A stretch of 25,278 nucleotides of DNA from JANFXS01 sp022791155 (GCA_949743895.1 CATJUX010000026.1:1-25278), one strand, 5' to 3'. Positions 1-7,538 are shown, counted from the first letter of the stretch. Made by a program: numbers and translations. Notes: generated by a model from the letters alone, not told the origin.

Positions 1-91
1 GGTCTTAAATGCCATTTAGAGCAACATGAATTAATAAAATAATAGCTATAAATTGCAATTTGAAAACCTATACCTTTCAAAAATATTTTTT

Positions 92-123
92 GCCTTTCCG
101 GCCCTCAATGCAGCAGAAAAGGC
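92..123 (-). terminator. Possible terminator after the first membrane-protein gene
   Basis: On the minus strand GCCTTT (123-118) can pair with AAAGGC (97-92) across a 20-base loop, just beyond the stop codon of the gene ending at 137. A mixed A/T tract follows rather than a clean run of T, so termination is only a weak inference. The first 90 bases of the window hold nothing else I can support. Confidence 0.25.
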
Positions 124-136
124 TGTTTGCCGTTTC

Positions 137-1129
137 TTATATACCCAGAATGAGCCAAAACCCCTGAGCCATTTTGCCCAATATGTGTGAATCCATGCCA
201 TAGAGCACTGCGATGAAAAGTATGAACCCGGCAGACAGAACCGAAAATGACACTATGCCTATATAAATGTTGAAACGGCGCGTTTGTTCCGCCTCTGACA
301 TTTTGAAAAGCGATCTGAGAATAAGCATTATTTCCATGGCAATTGCAGCGGCTGTCCAAAGAAGGAATATCAAACCAGGCCAAAAAAGCGAATGTCCAGT
401 GGCGTTTGCCGCAAAGTCTTCATATGAAAGTATTATCTTTGGAAGAACTATCAACCCCAAAATTCCCAAAAGATAAAGCGAAACAACAAGAAAAGTTCCC
501 ACAATCAAAATGAGGGGAGAATTGCGGATTATCTTGAAAAGATTGTGCTTTTCGAAATATATTTCAGACGATTCGCCAGCGGCCTTGAAACCCAATCTTA
601 TGTTTTCGATTTTCTCATTTATATATATTATTTCTTTGAGCGTTATTGGCTCGGCAGAGGTCATTTTGCAGTTTTTGAACGGCTCATATGTCAAAATTTC
701 CAAACAGTGGGCCGAAAAAGCTTTTTTTGGAAGATTTGTGACGCCTATTATGTTTTTATATGGTATATATCTCAGCTGTATTTTCAGGCCGCGCCTGAGC
801 TGGTGAACAACAAGGCCGGTTTTTGTGAAATATAAATCTCTGAAACAATCTTCTTTGAGAAAATCGCTTTCAACCATTTGAAGCTCAAGCGGATTGATTT
901 TTGACAAAGCGCGGTGAAAAAGCGCAATTGAAATCAGAGTTGCCGCTGAAAGAAAAACAAAAGCGGCAAGAATGAAAACAGCAAACCCCACAAAAGTGAA
1001 CAAAAAAATGGAAGATGGAGTTGTTTTTGTGAATGCCAAAAAGGCAGACACACCAGCAGGAATGAATGCTGAAACAATGCCGATTGGTAATAGAAGCCGA
1101 AGGGCTTTCGAATAAGCTCGTTTGATCAT
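137..1129 (-). CDS. Membrane protein of unknown function with an internal soluble, possibly PH-like domain
   Basis: I do not recognise a family. The 330-residue product has hydrophobic stretches at about residues 10-33, 42-72, 203-232, 248-272 and 287-311, so it should be an inner-membrane protein with about five or six helices. Between the second and third sits a soluble segment (about 85-185). Its pattern, a line of the type 'LYFTKTGLVVHQLRRGLKIQLRY' broken up by strands and followed by 'IPYKNIIGV', resembles bacterial PH-like domains that are often flanked by membrane helices; this is a guess from shape only. The start is supported by a GGGAGGCGG ribosome binding site 4-5 bases upstream of ATG. 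It stands alone on its strand, and nothing nearby suggests a role. Confidence 0.75.
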   Translation of the reverse strand: MIKRAYSKALRLLLPIGIVSAFIPAGVSAFLAFTKTTPSSIFLFTFVGFAVFILAAFVFLSAATLISIALFHRALSKINPLELQMVESDFLKEDCFRDLYFTKTGLVVHQLRRGLKIQLRYIPYKNIIGVTNLPKKAFSAHCLEILTYEPFKNCKMTSAEPITLKEIIYINEKIENIRLGFKAAGESSEIYFEKHNLFKIIRNSPLILIVGTFLVVSLYLLGILGLIVLPKIILSYEDFAANATGHSLFWPGLIFLLWTAAAIAMEIMLILRSLFKMSEAEQTRRFNIYIGIVSFSVLSAGFILFIAVLYGMDSHILGKMAQGFWLILGI

Positions 1130-1736
1130 AATACCGCCTCCCTTATTACACTATTTTATCATTATATGACGTTTATGGCAATGTTAGGAATTTGTTCAAT
1201 TTTGTTTTGCGGTTTGAAACGTTTGAACAAATATAAACAGGTGTTTTGGGGCAAATTTTTCCATTGTATTTTATTAAAAACAATAAATATATTTTGTTGT
1301 GAATAATGCATATATTTTATGGACTATATTTGGCGCAACCTTACGAAAAAAATATATTTGAAAAAAATGATTTGTTTGGCACAGCGTTTGCTATATTAAT
1401 TGTCATATTCAATACAAAAGCAATGAGCCGCATTTTGGGTACATATAAACTTCAAAAACAAAATGCAACAGCGGTTTGTTGCAGAAGCACTTTGAAAATT
1501 GCACCAAAACAATTGCGTGTCAACGGGCCCAGTTCCGCATTGGACAGTTCACAAAACACAATGAAGCGGAAATGGCTGAAACAATCAATTTCATTTTCAT
1601 TCATGCGGCGTTTTGAAATGCCGCATTGTTCAGAAAAGCTGCTGCTTGGGCTGAACAGCATTGGCAGGTTTGTTGATGAAGCTTGCCAAATTTTGATAAC
1701 TCGCAGGAAACAATTAAAACTTAGGAGGGCATCCAA
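1130..1736. other. 606-bp intergenic region without a supported gene
   Basis: This gap separates the divergent membrane-protein gene and panB. A 144-codon open frame runs through it (1306-1740) and touches the panB start, but it has no ribosome binding site and an implausible, Ser/Lys/Cys-rich low-order sequence, so I do not call it. The left third is very AT-rich and probably holds the divergent promoters; no single promoter stands out. The right end carries the panB ribosome binding site (AGGAGG near 1722-1727). Confidence 0.6.
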
Positions 1737-2567
1737 ATGAAAAAGAAAATCACAGTACCTGAAATTATGGCTTGCAAAGGCGGCGACAAAGTTCCGACAA
1801 TGGTCACATGCTATGACTACACAAATGCCAAACTTGTTGACGAAAGCAATGTGGACATGATTCTTGTTGGCGACTCTTTGGGAATGACAATGCTTGGATA
1901 CAAAGGCACAGTTGGGGTTACAGTTGACGACATTATATATCACACGAAACACGTGGTTGCCGGAGCTCCAAACACATTTGTTGTGGGCGACATGCCTTTT
2001 GGCTCATACAACGTGAGCATTGAAGAAGCCATTGTGAATGCCAACAGAATTTTTGCAGAAGGCGGCTGTGACTGTGTTAAGCTTGAAGGCGGAACAGACA
2101 TGGCTCCTGTGATTAAAGCCATTGTTAAAGCTGGAATTCCTGTTTGTGCCCACATTGGCCTCACACCTCAGACAGCTTCAATGATGGGGGGATTCAAAGT
2201 TCAAGGAAAGAGCCTTGAGGCCGCTCAAGAGCTTCTTGACAGTGCAAGAGCCGTTGCCGAAGCAGGAGCTTTCATGGTTGTTCTTGAAGGCATACCAGCA
2301 ATGCTTGCTGAAGTTATAACAAAGAAAGTTGGCATACCAACAATGGGCATTGGCGCGGGAGCAGGCTGTGACATGCAGGTTCTTGTGGCTCAAGACATGC
2401 TTGGCATGAATGACTGGGTGCCAAAATTTGCCAAAAAATATGCCGATCTTCACACAGTTGTCATCGATGCTTACAACAAATTCTGTGAGGAAAGCACAGC
2501 AAGAACATTCCCTTCAACAGAATATCAATATAACGCCAAAATTGAAGGCATTGAGAACCTTAAATAA
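1737..2567 (+). CDS. panB: 3-methyl-2-oxobutanoate hydroxymethyltransferase (ketopantoate hydroxymethyltransferase)
   Basis: PanB transfers a one-carbon unit from 5,10-methylene-THF to alpha-ketoisovalerate, giving ketopantoate, the first committed step toward pantothenate and CoA. The 276-residue product is close to the usual 260-280. Visible family motifs are VGDSLGMTMLGY (about 45-56, with the first metal-binding Asp), DMPFGSY (about 84-90, second Asp), VKLEGG (about 114-119, metal-binding Glu), HIGLTPQ (about 139-145), LEGIPA (catalytic Glu region) and GIGAG near 206. ATG follows AGGAGGGCATCCAA, which fixes the start. panC and panD are not in the window. The gene sits instead at the head of a THF one-carbon block with fhs and folD, whose product, methylene-THF, is its co-substrate. 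I see no missing catalytic residue. Confidence 0.96.
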   Translation: MKKKITVPEIMACKGGDKVPTMVTCYDYTNAKLVDESNVDMILVGDSLGMTMLGYKGTVGVTVDDIIYHTKHVVAGAPNTFVVGDMPFGSYNVSIEEAIVNANRIFAEGGCDCVKLEGGTDMAPVIKAIVKAGIPVCAHIGLTPQTASMMGGFKVQGKSLEAAQELLDSARAVAEAGAFMVVLEGIPAMLAEVITKKVGIPTMGIGAGAGCDMQVLVAQDMLGMNDWVPKFAKKYADLHTVVIDAYNKFCEESTARTFPSTEYQYNAKIEGIENLK

Positions 2568-2696
2568 TCACTGAAATGCTTCAGGCAGAACCAAATTTTG
2601 CCACAAAGCTGTGTCAAAAATTTTGAGCGGCTTGTGAAAAGAAAATTGTTTTGAAAATATGTGTGCGATATTACAAATTTTTAGGAGGAAAAAGCA

Positions 2697-4379
2697 ATGG
2701 CAGAGTTTTTAACAGATATTGAAATAGCTCAGAGAGCTGAAATGCAGGAGATCAACAAAATTGCTGAAAAAGCCGGAATTCCTGACAAATATGTAGAAAA
2801 CTATGGAAAATATAAAGCAAAAATTGACTACAGATATTTGCAGAATGAGCTTAAAAACAATGACGATGCAAACCTTATACTTGTGACAGCCATCAACCCA
2901 ACTCCGGCTGGCGAGGGAAAAACAACAACAACAATCGGTTTGGGCGATGCGCTCAACAGATTGGGCAAAAAAACAATGATTGCTGTCAGAGAGCCGTCTC
3001 TTGGCCCTGTGTTTGGTGTTAAAGGAGGCGCCGCCGGCGGTGGATATGCTCAGGTTGTTCCCATGGAAGACATCAACCTTCACTTCACAGGCGATTTTCA
3101 TGCAATTGGAGCTGCCAACAACCTTCTTGCGGCAATGATTGACAACCACATTCATCAGGGCAACGCGCTTGACATAGACCTCAAAAAGATTGTTTGGAGA
3201 CGTGTTGTGGACATGAACGACAGACAACTTAGAAACGTTGTTGACGGCCTTGGTGGAAAAGGCGATGGTGTGACACGCACAGACGGTTTTGACATCACTG
3301 TTGCCTCTGAAGTTATGGCGGCATTCTGCCTCTCAAATGACATAATTGAGCTCAAAGAAAAACTTGCCAGCATGATTGTTGCCTACAACAGAAAAGGCGA
3401 GCCTGTGACATGCGGACAGATCAATGCCCAGGGCGCCATGGCCGCACTTCTCAAAGATGCGCTCAAACCAAACCTTGTTCAATCACTGGAAGGCACACCA
3501 ACATTCATCCACGGCGGCCCGTTTGCCAACATAGCTCATGGATGCAACTCTGTCATAGCAACAAAAATGGCTTCCAAAATTGCAGACTATGTTGTTACAG
3601 AAGCCGGCTTCGGCGCTGACCTTGGCGCAGAAAAATTCATCGACATCAAATGCCGCAAATCTGGCCTCAAACCAAAAGCCGTTGTGATTGTTGCAACTGT
3701 GAGAGCGCTCAAATATAACGGCGGTGTTCCAAAGGCAGAGCTCAACAGCGAAAACCTTGAGGCGCTTGAAAAGGGCCTTCCAAACCTTCTTAAACATGTT
3801 GAAAATGTCACAAACGTTTATGGCCTTCCGGCTGTTGTTGCAATCAACGCATTTCCAACTGACACAAAGGCTGAACTTGATCTCGTCAGAGAAAAATGCG
3901 GCGAGCTTGGCGTCAATGTTGCCCTTTCAGAAGTTTGGGCAAAAGGCGGCGAAGGCGGCGAGGAGCTTGCAAAAGAAGTTCTCAAACTTGTTGAGAAAAA
4001 TGCAGAGCACAAATATGTTTATGACATCAACCTTCCAATCAAAGAGAAAATTGAAGCAATCTGCAAAAATGTTTATGGAGCAGACGGCGTTGATTTTGCG
4101 CCGGCTGCAAGCAAGCTCATTGCGGAATATGAAAAAATGGGCTTTGGCAATCTCCCAATTTGCATGGCCAAAACTCAATATTCTTTGACAGATGATCAAA
4201 CAAAACTTGGACGTCCAGAAGGCTTCAGAATCAATGTGAGAGATCTCACACTTTCAGCAGGAGCAGGGTTCATAGTTGCCCTCACAGGAACAATCATGAA
4301 AATGCCCGGCCTTCCAAAAGTTCCGTCAGCAGAAAAGATTGACGTTGATGTTGATGGCAAAATTTCAGGCTTGTTCTGA
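2697..4379 (+). CDS. fhs: Formate--tetrahydrofolate ligase (formyl-THF synthetase)
   Basis: Fhs condenses formate and THF at the expense of ATP to give 10-formyl-THF. It is the entry of formate into one-carbon metabolism and the first THF step of the acetogenic methyl branch. The 560-residue product has the typical length. Motifs: the nucleotide-binding loop TPAGEGKTTT (69-78); a VREPSLGPVFGVKGGAAGGGY stretch (98-117) holding the first family signature; FTGDFHAIGAANN (130-142); and the second signature VATVRALKYNGG. The start follows TTTTAGGAGGAAAAAGCA, a near-perfect ribosome binding site. It lies 129 bases after panB and 229 bases before folD. In a non-acetogen it would serve purine and formyl-Met synthesis or run in reverse during purine or amino-acid degradation; the window does not say which. 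Confidence 0.98.
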   Translation: MAEFLTDIEIAQRAEMQEINKIAEKAGIPDKYVENYGKYKAKIDYRYLQNELKNNDDANLILVTAINPTPAGEGKTTTTIGLGDALNRLGKKTMIAVREPSLGPVFGVKGGAAGGGYAQVVPMEDINLHFTGDFHAIGAANNLLAAMIDNHIHQGNALDIDLKKIVWRRVVDMNDRQLRNVVDGLGGKGDGVTRTDGFDITVASEVMAAFCLSNDIIELKEKLASMIVAYNRKGEPVTCGQINAQGAMAALLKDALKPNLVQSLEGTPTFIHGGPFANIAHGCNSVIATKMASKIADYVVTEAGFGADLGAEKFIDIKCRKSGLKPKAVVIVATVRALKYNGGVPKAELNSENLEALEKGLPNLLKHVENVTNVYGLPAVVAINAFPTDTKAELDLVREKCGELGVNVALSEVWAKGGEGGEELAKEVLKLVEKNAEHKYVYDINLPIKEKIEAICKNVYGADGVDFAPAASKLIAEYEKMGFGNLPICMAKTQYSLTDDQTKLGRPEGFRINVRDLTLSAGAGFIVALTGTIMKMPGLPKVPSAEKIDVDVDGKISGLF

Positions 4380-4542
4380 TTTGCCAAAGGCTGGACATTC
4401 CACGGCTTTTGCAACGACTTTCATTGGCGCTGATGGACAGCGAATGAAATGCGGAGGCAGACAAAATGACGGTGCGACATACTGTTTTTGACATTTGAAT
4501 GTTTGCAAACAAAGTTTACAGACATGTTTGACTTTGAAAAAC

Positions 4543-4574
4543 AGCGGGCATGGTTTTTGGCCGTGCCCGCTTTG
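4543..4574 (+). terminator. Strong hairpin between fhs and folD: fhs terminator or folD attenuator
   Basis: AGCGGGCATGG (4543-4553) pairs with CCGTGCCCGCT (4561-4571) as an 11-bp stem with one T-G wobble and a 7-base loop, followed by TTTGTTGGTT. It ends 37 bases before the folD ATG, so folD either has its own promoter downstream of it or is reached by read-through. The 163 bases between the fhs stop and this hairpin carry no supported gene. Confidence 0.7.
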
Positions 4575-4608
4575 TTGGTTATATAAATATGATTTACGGA
4601 GTGATTAT

Positions 4609-5463
4609 ATGGGTCAGATAATAAAAGGCAAGCCTGTGGCCGACGCCATAACAGAGGAGCTTGTGAAAGACGTTGAGGCGCTGAAAGCCAAAGGGATTGC
4701 GCCAAAACTGAAGATAGTGAGAGTTGGCGCGCGTGAAGATGATTTGGCATATGAAAAAGGCGCGCTGACAAGAATGAAAAAATGCGGCATTGAAGTTGAA
4801 GTTATGGAGCTTGCCGCCGACATCACTCAGGAAGAATTTGTCAAAGAATTGAAAGGTGTCAACGACGACACTTCAGTTCATGGAATTCTTCTTTTCAGGC
4901 CGCTTCCGCAACAGCTTGACATGAATGAAATCAAATATGTTATAAGCGCCGAAAAAGATGTGGATTGCATAAGCCCGCTTAACGTTGCAAAAACATTTGA
5001 TGGCGACAAAACGGGCTTCCCTCCATGCACAGCACAGGCTGTTATGGAAATACTTCACTATTACAAAATTCCTGTTTTGGGAAGTGATGTGGCTGTTGTC
5101 GGGGCCTCGCTTGTTGTTGGCAAACCGCTTGTTTCCCTTCTCATTCAGGAAGAAGCCACAGTGGCCAACTGCCACATAAGAACAAAAGATTCATCTGCAT
5201 ACACAAAAAATGCAGACATTGTTGTTTCGGCTGCCGGCTGTGCCAAGCTTGTGAAAGGAAACTGGATCAAAGAGGGCGCCGTTGTGATTGATGTTGGCAT
5301 AAATGTGGATAAAGACGGAAACATGTGCGGCGATGTGGCTTTTGATGAATGTGTTGACAAAGCTTCAATGATAACCCCTGTTCCAGGAGGCGTTGGCTCT
5401 GTCACAACTTCCGTTTTGGCAAAACATGTTGTGCGCGCATGCCGCCAGATTAATAATATATAA
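4609..5463 (+). CDS. folD: Methylene-THF dehydrogenase (FolD family), probably lacking cyclohydrolase activity
   Basis: FolD proteins oxidise 5,10-methylene-THF to methenyl-THF and usually also hydrolyse it to 10-formyl-THF. The 284-residue product matches the family over its length: substrate domain first, then a Rossmann domain with VVGASLVVGKPL (163-174) and the C-terminal signature ITPVPGGVGSVTTSVL (255-270). The active site is altered. Tyr48 (E. coli Tyr50) is present, but the catalytic Lys (E. coli Lys54) aligns without gaps to Ala52, and the Gln of GILVQLPLP (E. coli Gln98) is Phe96 in GILLFRPLP. Asp119 (E. coli Asp121) is kept. In characterised enzymes the Lys and Gln serve the cyclohydrolase step, so I predict a dehydrogenase-only enzyme, with FchA downstream completing the reaction. 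I chose ATG 4609 (GGAG 4598-4601 upstream); an in-frame ATG at 4495 would put the strong hairpin inside the gene. Confidence 0.93.
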   Translation: MGQIIKGKPVADAITEELVKDVEALKAKGIAPKLKIVRVGAREDDLAYEKGALTRMKKCGIEVEVMELAADITQEEFVKELKGVNDDTSVHGILLFRPLPQQLDMNEIKYVISAEKDVDCISPLNVAKTFDGDKTGFPPCTAQAVMEILHYYKIPVLGSDVAVVGASLVVGKPLVSLLIQEEATVANCHIRTKDSSAYTKNADIVVSAAGCAKLVKGNWIKEGAVVIDVGINVDKDGNMCGDVAFDECVDKASMITPVPGGVGSVTTSVLAKHVVRACRQINNI

Positions 5464-5700
5464 CCAAATTTTGTGTACCGGCAAATTGATGTGTCATCAT
5501 CACTTTGGAACAGAAGTGTTTTTGTGTGTTGAACAGACACAGATTTTTGGCAAAAAAGCGACGGCCTGAAAGGCTGCATGTTCAGCCGGCATGGTGAAGA
5601 ACATGAGCCTTTTCTGACAATGTTGCCGTGATTGAATTGAAACAATTTACTATGGTGGAGTTTATAAAATGTTTTGTTGCACGCAAAATTAAATCATTTT

Positions 5701-5887
5701 CTCTTGAGGAGGCGGATTAACCGGTAATGTCAAATCCCGGCTCTGTCGTCTTTAGGCTTTAGACCGTTCCAACAGTCTGAGTGACTTGAATTTGGCGGGT
5801 TGACGGACAAACCCACAAATGGTTGCAGTGAGGGCGGCTGTAAAGCCCACAATAGTATATTGCTACGCCGGAAAAGGCGTTTTGTTG
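5701..5887 (+). ncRNA. Structured RNA leader upstream of folT, candidate riboswitch or small RNA of unknown class
   Basis: About 185 bases directly upstream of folT are more GC-rich and far more foldable than neighbouring spacers. Stems I can draw: ATTTG (5790-5794) with CAAAT (5816-5820) enclosing GGGTT (5797-5801) with AACCC (5810-5814); a GTG/GGGC...GCCCAC hairpin (5828-5850); and GTCT...AGAC around 5748-5763. CCGGTA (5721-5726) can pair with TACGCCGG (5864-5871, CG bulged) to close the whole domain. The last pairing uses the same bases as the 5' arm of a terminator at 5865-5880, giving two mutually exclusive folds. I could not match it to the THF riboswitch consensus as I know it, nor to TPP, FMN, cobalamin, lysine or T-box cores. 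Bases 5464-5700, upstream, hold no supported gene. Confidence 0.5.
5865..5887 (+). terminator. Terminator-like hairpin at the end of the folT leader
   Basis: ACGCC (5865-5869) pairs with GGCGT (5876-5880) across GGAAAA, followed by TTTTGTTG. It lies 48 bases before the folT start codon and shares its 5' arm with the long-range closing helix of the upstream RNA, as expected for transcription attenuation. The stem is short, so strength is uncertain. Confidence 0.5.
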
Positions 5888-5934
5888 ATTAAGTTGGCGA
5901 AAAACAATTAATGACAAACAGGAGGCAATATAAA

Positions 5935-6474
5935 ATGAATGTTATAGAAATGATAAGCGAATCGTCAAAGGAACTGAAAAAGATAAGAAGCCTTACGGGA
6001 AGTGCCCTTTTGGCCGCAATGAACATAATTCTCGACTTCATGAGGATTGTTGTGAGCAGCACTCTTGAAATTTCGTTTGCGCCACTTGCCATTGCGGCCG
6101 CCGGCATGTTCTATGGCCCTGTGACAGCGGCAATTGTGGCAACAGGCGCCGACGTTTTGGCGTTTTTCCTGAAGCCCAATGGTTTCTTCTTTGCTGGCTT
6201 CACACTGAACGCGGCAATAACTGGGTTTATATATGGAATGCTTTTCTATAAAAAAGAGATAACATTGAAAAGAGTTCTCATAGCACAGCTGTTGGTGACA
6301 GTTGTTGTGAATTTGGTTCTGACGCCAATTTGGCTCAAAATCATGTATGGCAGTGAACTTTTTGCTGTGGCAAGAATCATCAAAAACATTGTTCAGTATC
6401 CCGTTGACGTGGCACTCTGCTATATTGTTTGCAAAAATGTCGGTACAGTGAGAAAGAAAATATTAAACAATTAG
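5935..6474 (+). CDS. folT: Folate-specific ECF transporter S component
   Basis: This 179-residue protein is hydrophobic along most of its length (about five or six membrane helices) and fits the FolT family, the substrate-binding subunit that works with a shared EcfA/EcfA'/EcfT energising module to import folates. Family-like stretches are TGSALLAAMNIILDFMRIVV, LEISFAPLAIAAAGMFYGPV and the FAGFTLNAAITGFIYG segment. No ecfA or ecfT is in the window, as expected for a group II ECF system. The start at 5935 is fixed by AGGAGG (5920-5925); an in-frame ATG 24 bases upstream lies before that site and is unlikely. fchA follows after 22 bases, so the two are probably cotranscribed. A structured leader with a terminator precedes it. 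The substrate call rests on sequence resemblance plus the THF context. Confidence 0.88.
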   Translation: MNVIEMISESSKELKKIRSLTGSALLAAMNIILDFMRIVVSSTLEISFAPLAIAAAGMFYGPVTAAIVATGADVLAFFLKPNGFFFAGFTLNAAITGFIYGMLFYKKEITLKRVLIAQLLVTVVVNLVLTPIWLKIMYGSELFAVARIIKNIVQYPVDVALCYIVCKNVGTVRKKILNN

Positions 6475-6496
6475 AGCTGAAGGAGATTGATCGCGT

Positions 6497-7126
6497 ATGA
6501 AACTTTCACAATGCGCGTGCGAGGAGTTCGCGCTCAAACTTGCTTCCAAAGAGCCGGTTCCGGGCGGCGGCGGTGCGGCCGCATTGGCAGGCGCGCTGGG
6601 TGCGGCGCTGGGAACAATGGTGGCCAACTATTCCATAGGGAAAAAAGCCTTTTTGGGCATGGAAGACAAACATCAAGCCATGATTGACAAAACAACACAG
6701 TTGAGAGAAAAGCTCATGGGCCTTGTTGACGAAGATGCAGAAAATTTTGAGCCTCTTTCAAAAGCATATGGAATGCCAAATTCCACAGAGGCCGAAAAGG
6801 CCGAAAAAGAAAAAGTTCTTCAGGCGGCTTTGAAAGTGGCAGCCAAAGGCCCGGTTGAAATGGTGGAGTGCATATATGAAGCCATAAAAGTTCACGAAGA
6901 ACTGGTCAATCTCAGCACAAAACTCATCATAAGCGATGTTGGGTGCGGCGTTTGGCTGCTGAAAGCCGCTTTATACAGTGCATCTCTCAACGTGACAGTG
7001 AACTTAAACAGCATAAAAGATGAAGTTTATGTTGAGGAAACAAAGGCAAAAATGACAAAACTTGTCACAGAGGGAAGCCGTATATGCGACAGTGTTTATG
7101 ACAAAGTTGTTGAAATTTTGGGCTGA
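6497..7126 (+). CDS. fchA: FchA-type cyclodeaminase / methenyl-THF cyclohydrolase
   Basis: The 209-residue product is a stand-alone cyclodeaminase domain of the formiminotransferase-cyclodeaminase family. Known members either deaminate 5-formimino-THF to methenyl-THF or, as FchA, hydrolyse 5,10-methenyl-THF to 10-formyl-THF. The N-terminal folate-site signature PVPGGGGAAALAGALGAALG (21-40) is intact, and the remainder is a helical bundle of normal length. There is no formiminotransferase or histidine-degradation gene nearby; the neighbours are folT, folD and fhs, which argues for the cyclohydrolase role. That fits with the adjacent FolD having lost its cyclohydrolase residues. ATG 6497 has GAAGGAGA upstream (about 6479-6486). 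The gene ends before a structured 3' region and a clear terminator at 7213. Confidence 0.92.
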   Translation: MKLSQCACEEFALKLASKEPVPGGGGAAALAGALGAALGTMVANYSIGKKAFLGMEDKHQAMIDKTTQLREKLMGLVDEDAENFEPLSKAYGMPNSTEAEKAEKEKVLQAALKVAAKGPVEMVECIYEAIKVHEELVNLSTKLIISDVGCGVWLLKAALYSASLNVTVNLNSIKDEVYVEETKAKMTKLVTEGSRICDSVYDKVVEILG

Positions 7127-7191
7127 CACAGATTGAAACTTTGCCAAAAGTCCAGGGCGATGGTCTTTTGGAAGCTCATTTTGTTCTGTGT
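7126..7191 (+). other. Nested hairpins in the fchA 3' untranslated region
   Basis: ACACAG (7126-7131) pairs with CTGTGT (7186-7191), and inside it CCAAAAG (7144-7150) pairs with CTTTTGG (7165-7171). The two stems start at the fchA stop codon and precede the terminator. They could stabilise the transcript end or be a small 3'-derived RNA; the sequence does not decide. Confidence 0.4.
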
Positions 7192-7212
7192 GCTAACATA
7201 AAAATTTGAGAA

Positions 7213-7239
7213 AGCCGTCTGCAAAAGACGGCTTTTTTT
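7213..7239 (+). terminator. Intrinsic terminator of the folT-fchA transcript
   Basis: AGCCGTCT (7213-7220) pairs perfectly with AGACGGCT (7226-7233) across GCAAA, followed by a run of seven T. This is the clearest intrinsic terminator on the plus strand in the window. Confidence 0.93.
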
Positions 7240-7343
7240 GGTTGTATCTGCAAAGTGATTTGTTTTTAATGGCACAGGTTATATGAAAAGCTATATATTT
7301 TTATGAATTATGAAAATTTGGGCTTTTATTTGTTTTGTTCACT

Positions 7344-7470
7344 GCCGTTTCCCGAAGCAAAATTCGAGAACATGCGAAGTGTGAACCGCGTGAAAGCCGC
7401 GGCGGCGAAGCCGTTTTGCGAAGCAAAATTCGAGAACATGTTGAGTGTGAACCGCGTGAAAGCCGCGGCG
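7344..7470. repeat. Two tandem copies of a 66-bp hairpin-rich repeat
   Basis: Copy 1 (7344-7404) and copy 2 (7410-7470) match at 56 of 61 positions by eye; the period is 66 bp. Each copy contains CCGCG / CGCGG with a TGAAAGC loop (7386-7402 in copy 1). Between the copies are CGGC-GAA-GCCG (7403-7413) and TTTTGC-GAA-GCAAAA (7414-7428), two adjacent hairpins with the same loop. The period is a multiple of three, so the longest frame across it (7303-7488) reads as a 22-residue peptide repeat, but that frame has no ribosome binding site. The element lies between convergent fchA and tsaD, a typical location for dispersed intergenic repeats. No further copy is visible in the window. Confidence 0.85.
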
Positions 7471-7538
7471 CCCTCAAATTTTGATTAAACAGGAACGAGC
7501 TTCATATAATTATGAACGGCTGTGTATATGCAATATAT

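Noticed and set aside
1306..1740. 144-codon open frame ahead of panB
   Set aside because: No ribosome binding site, no family resemblance and low-order sequence; its overlap with the panB start looks accidental.
4495..4608. N-terminal extension of folD from an upstream in-frame ATG
   Set aside because: It would translate through the strong hairpin at 4543-4571, lacks a ribosome binding site and matches no FolD N terminus.
5304..5312. Perfect DnaA box (minus strand) inside folD
   Set aside because: A single site in coding sequence is compatible with chance and has no neighbours.
5701..5887. Canonical THF riboswitch
   Set aside because: Expected from the folT context, but the conserved blocks I remember for that class are not present; left as an unclassified structured RNA.
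7344..7470. CRISPR array
   Set aside because: Only two units, almost no spacer between them, internal hairpins and no cas gene.
7303..7488. 61-codon frame through the 66-bp repeat as a gene
   Set aside because: No ribosome binding site, and the hairpin structure explains the conservation better; kept as a repeat with a note on the frame.
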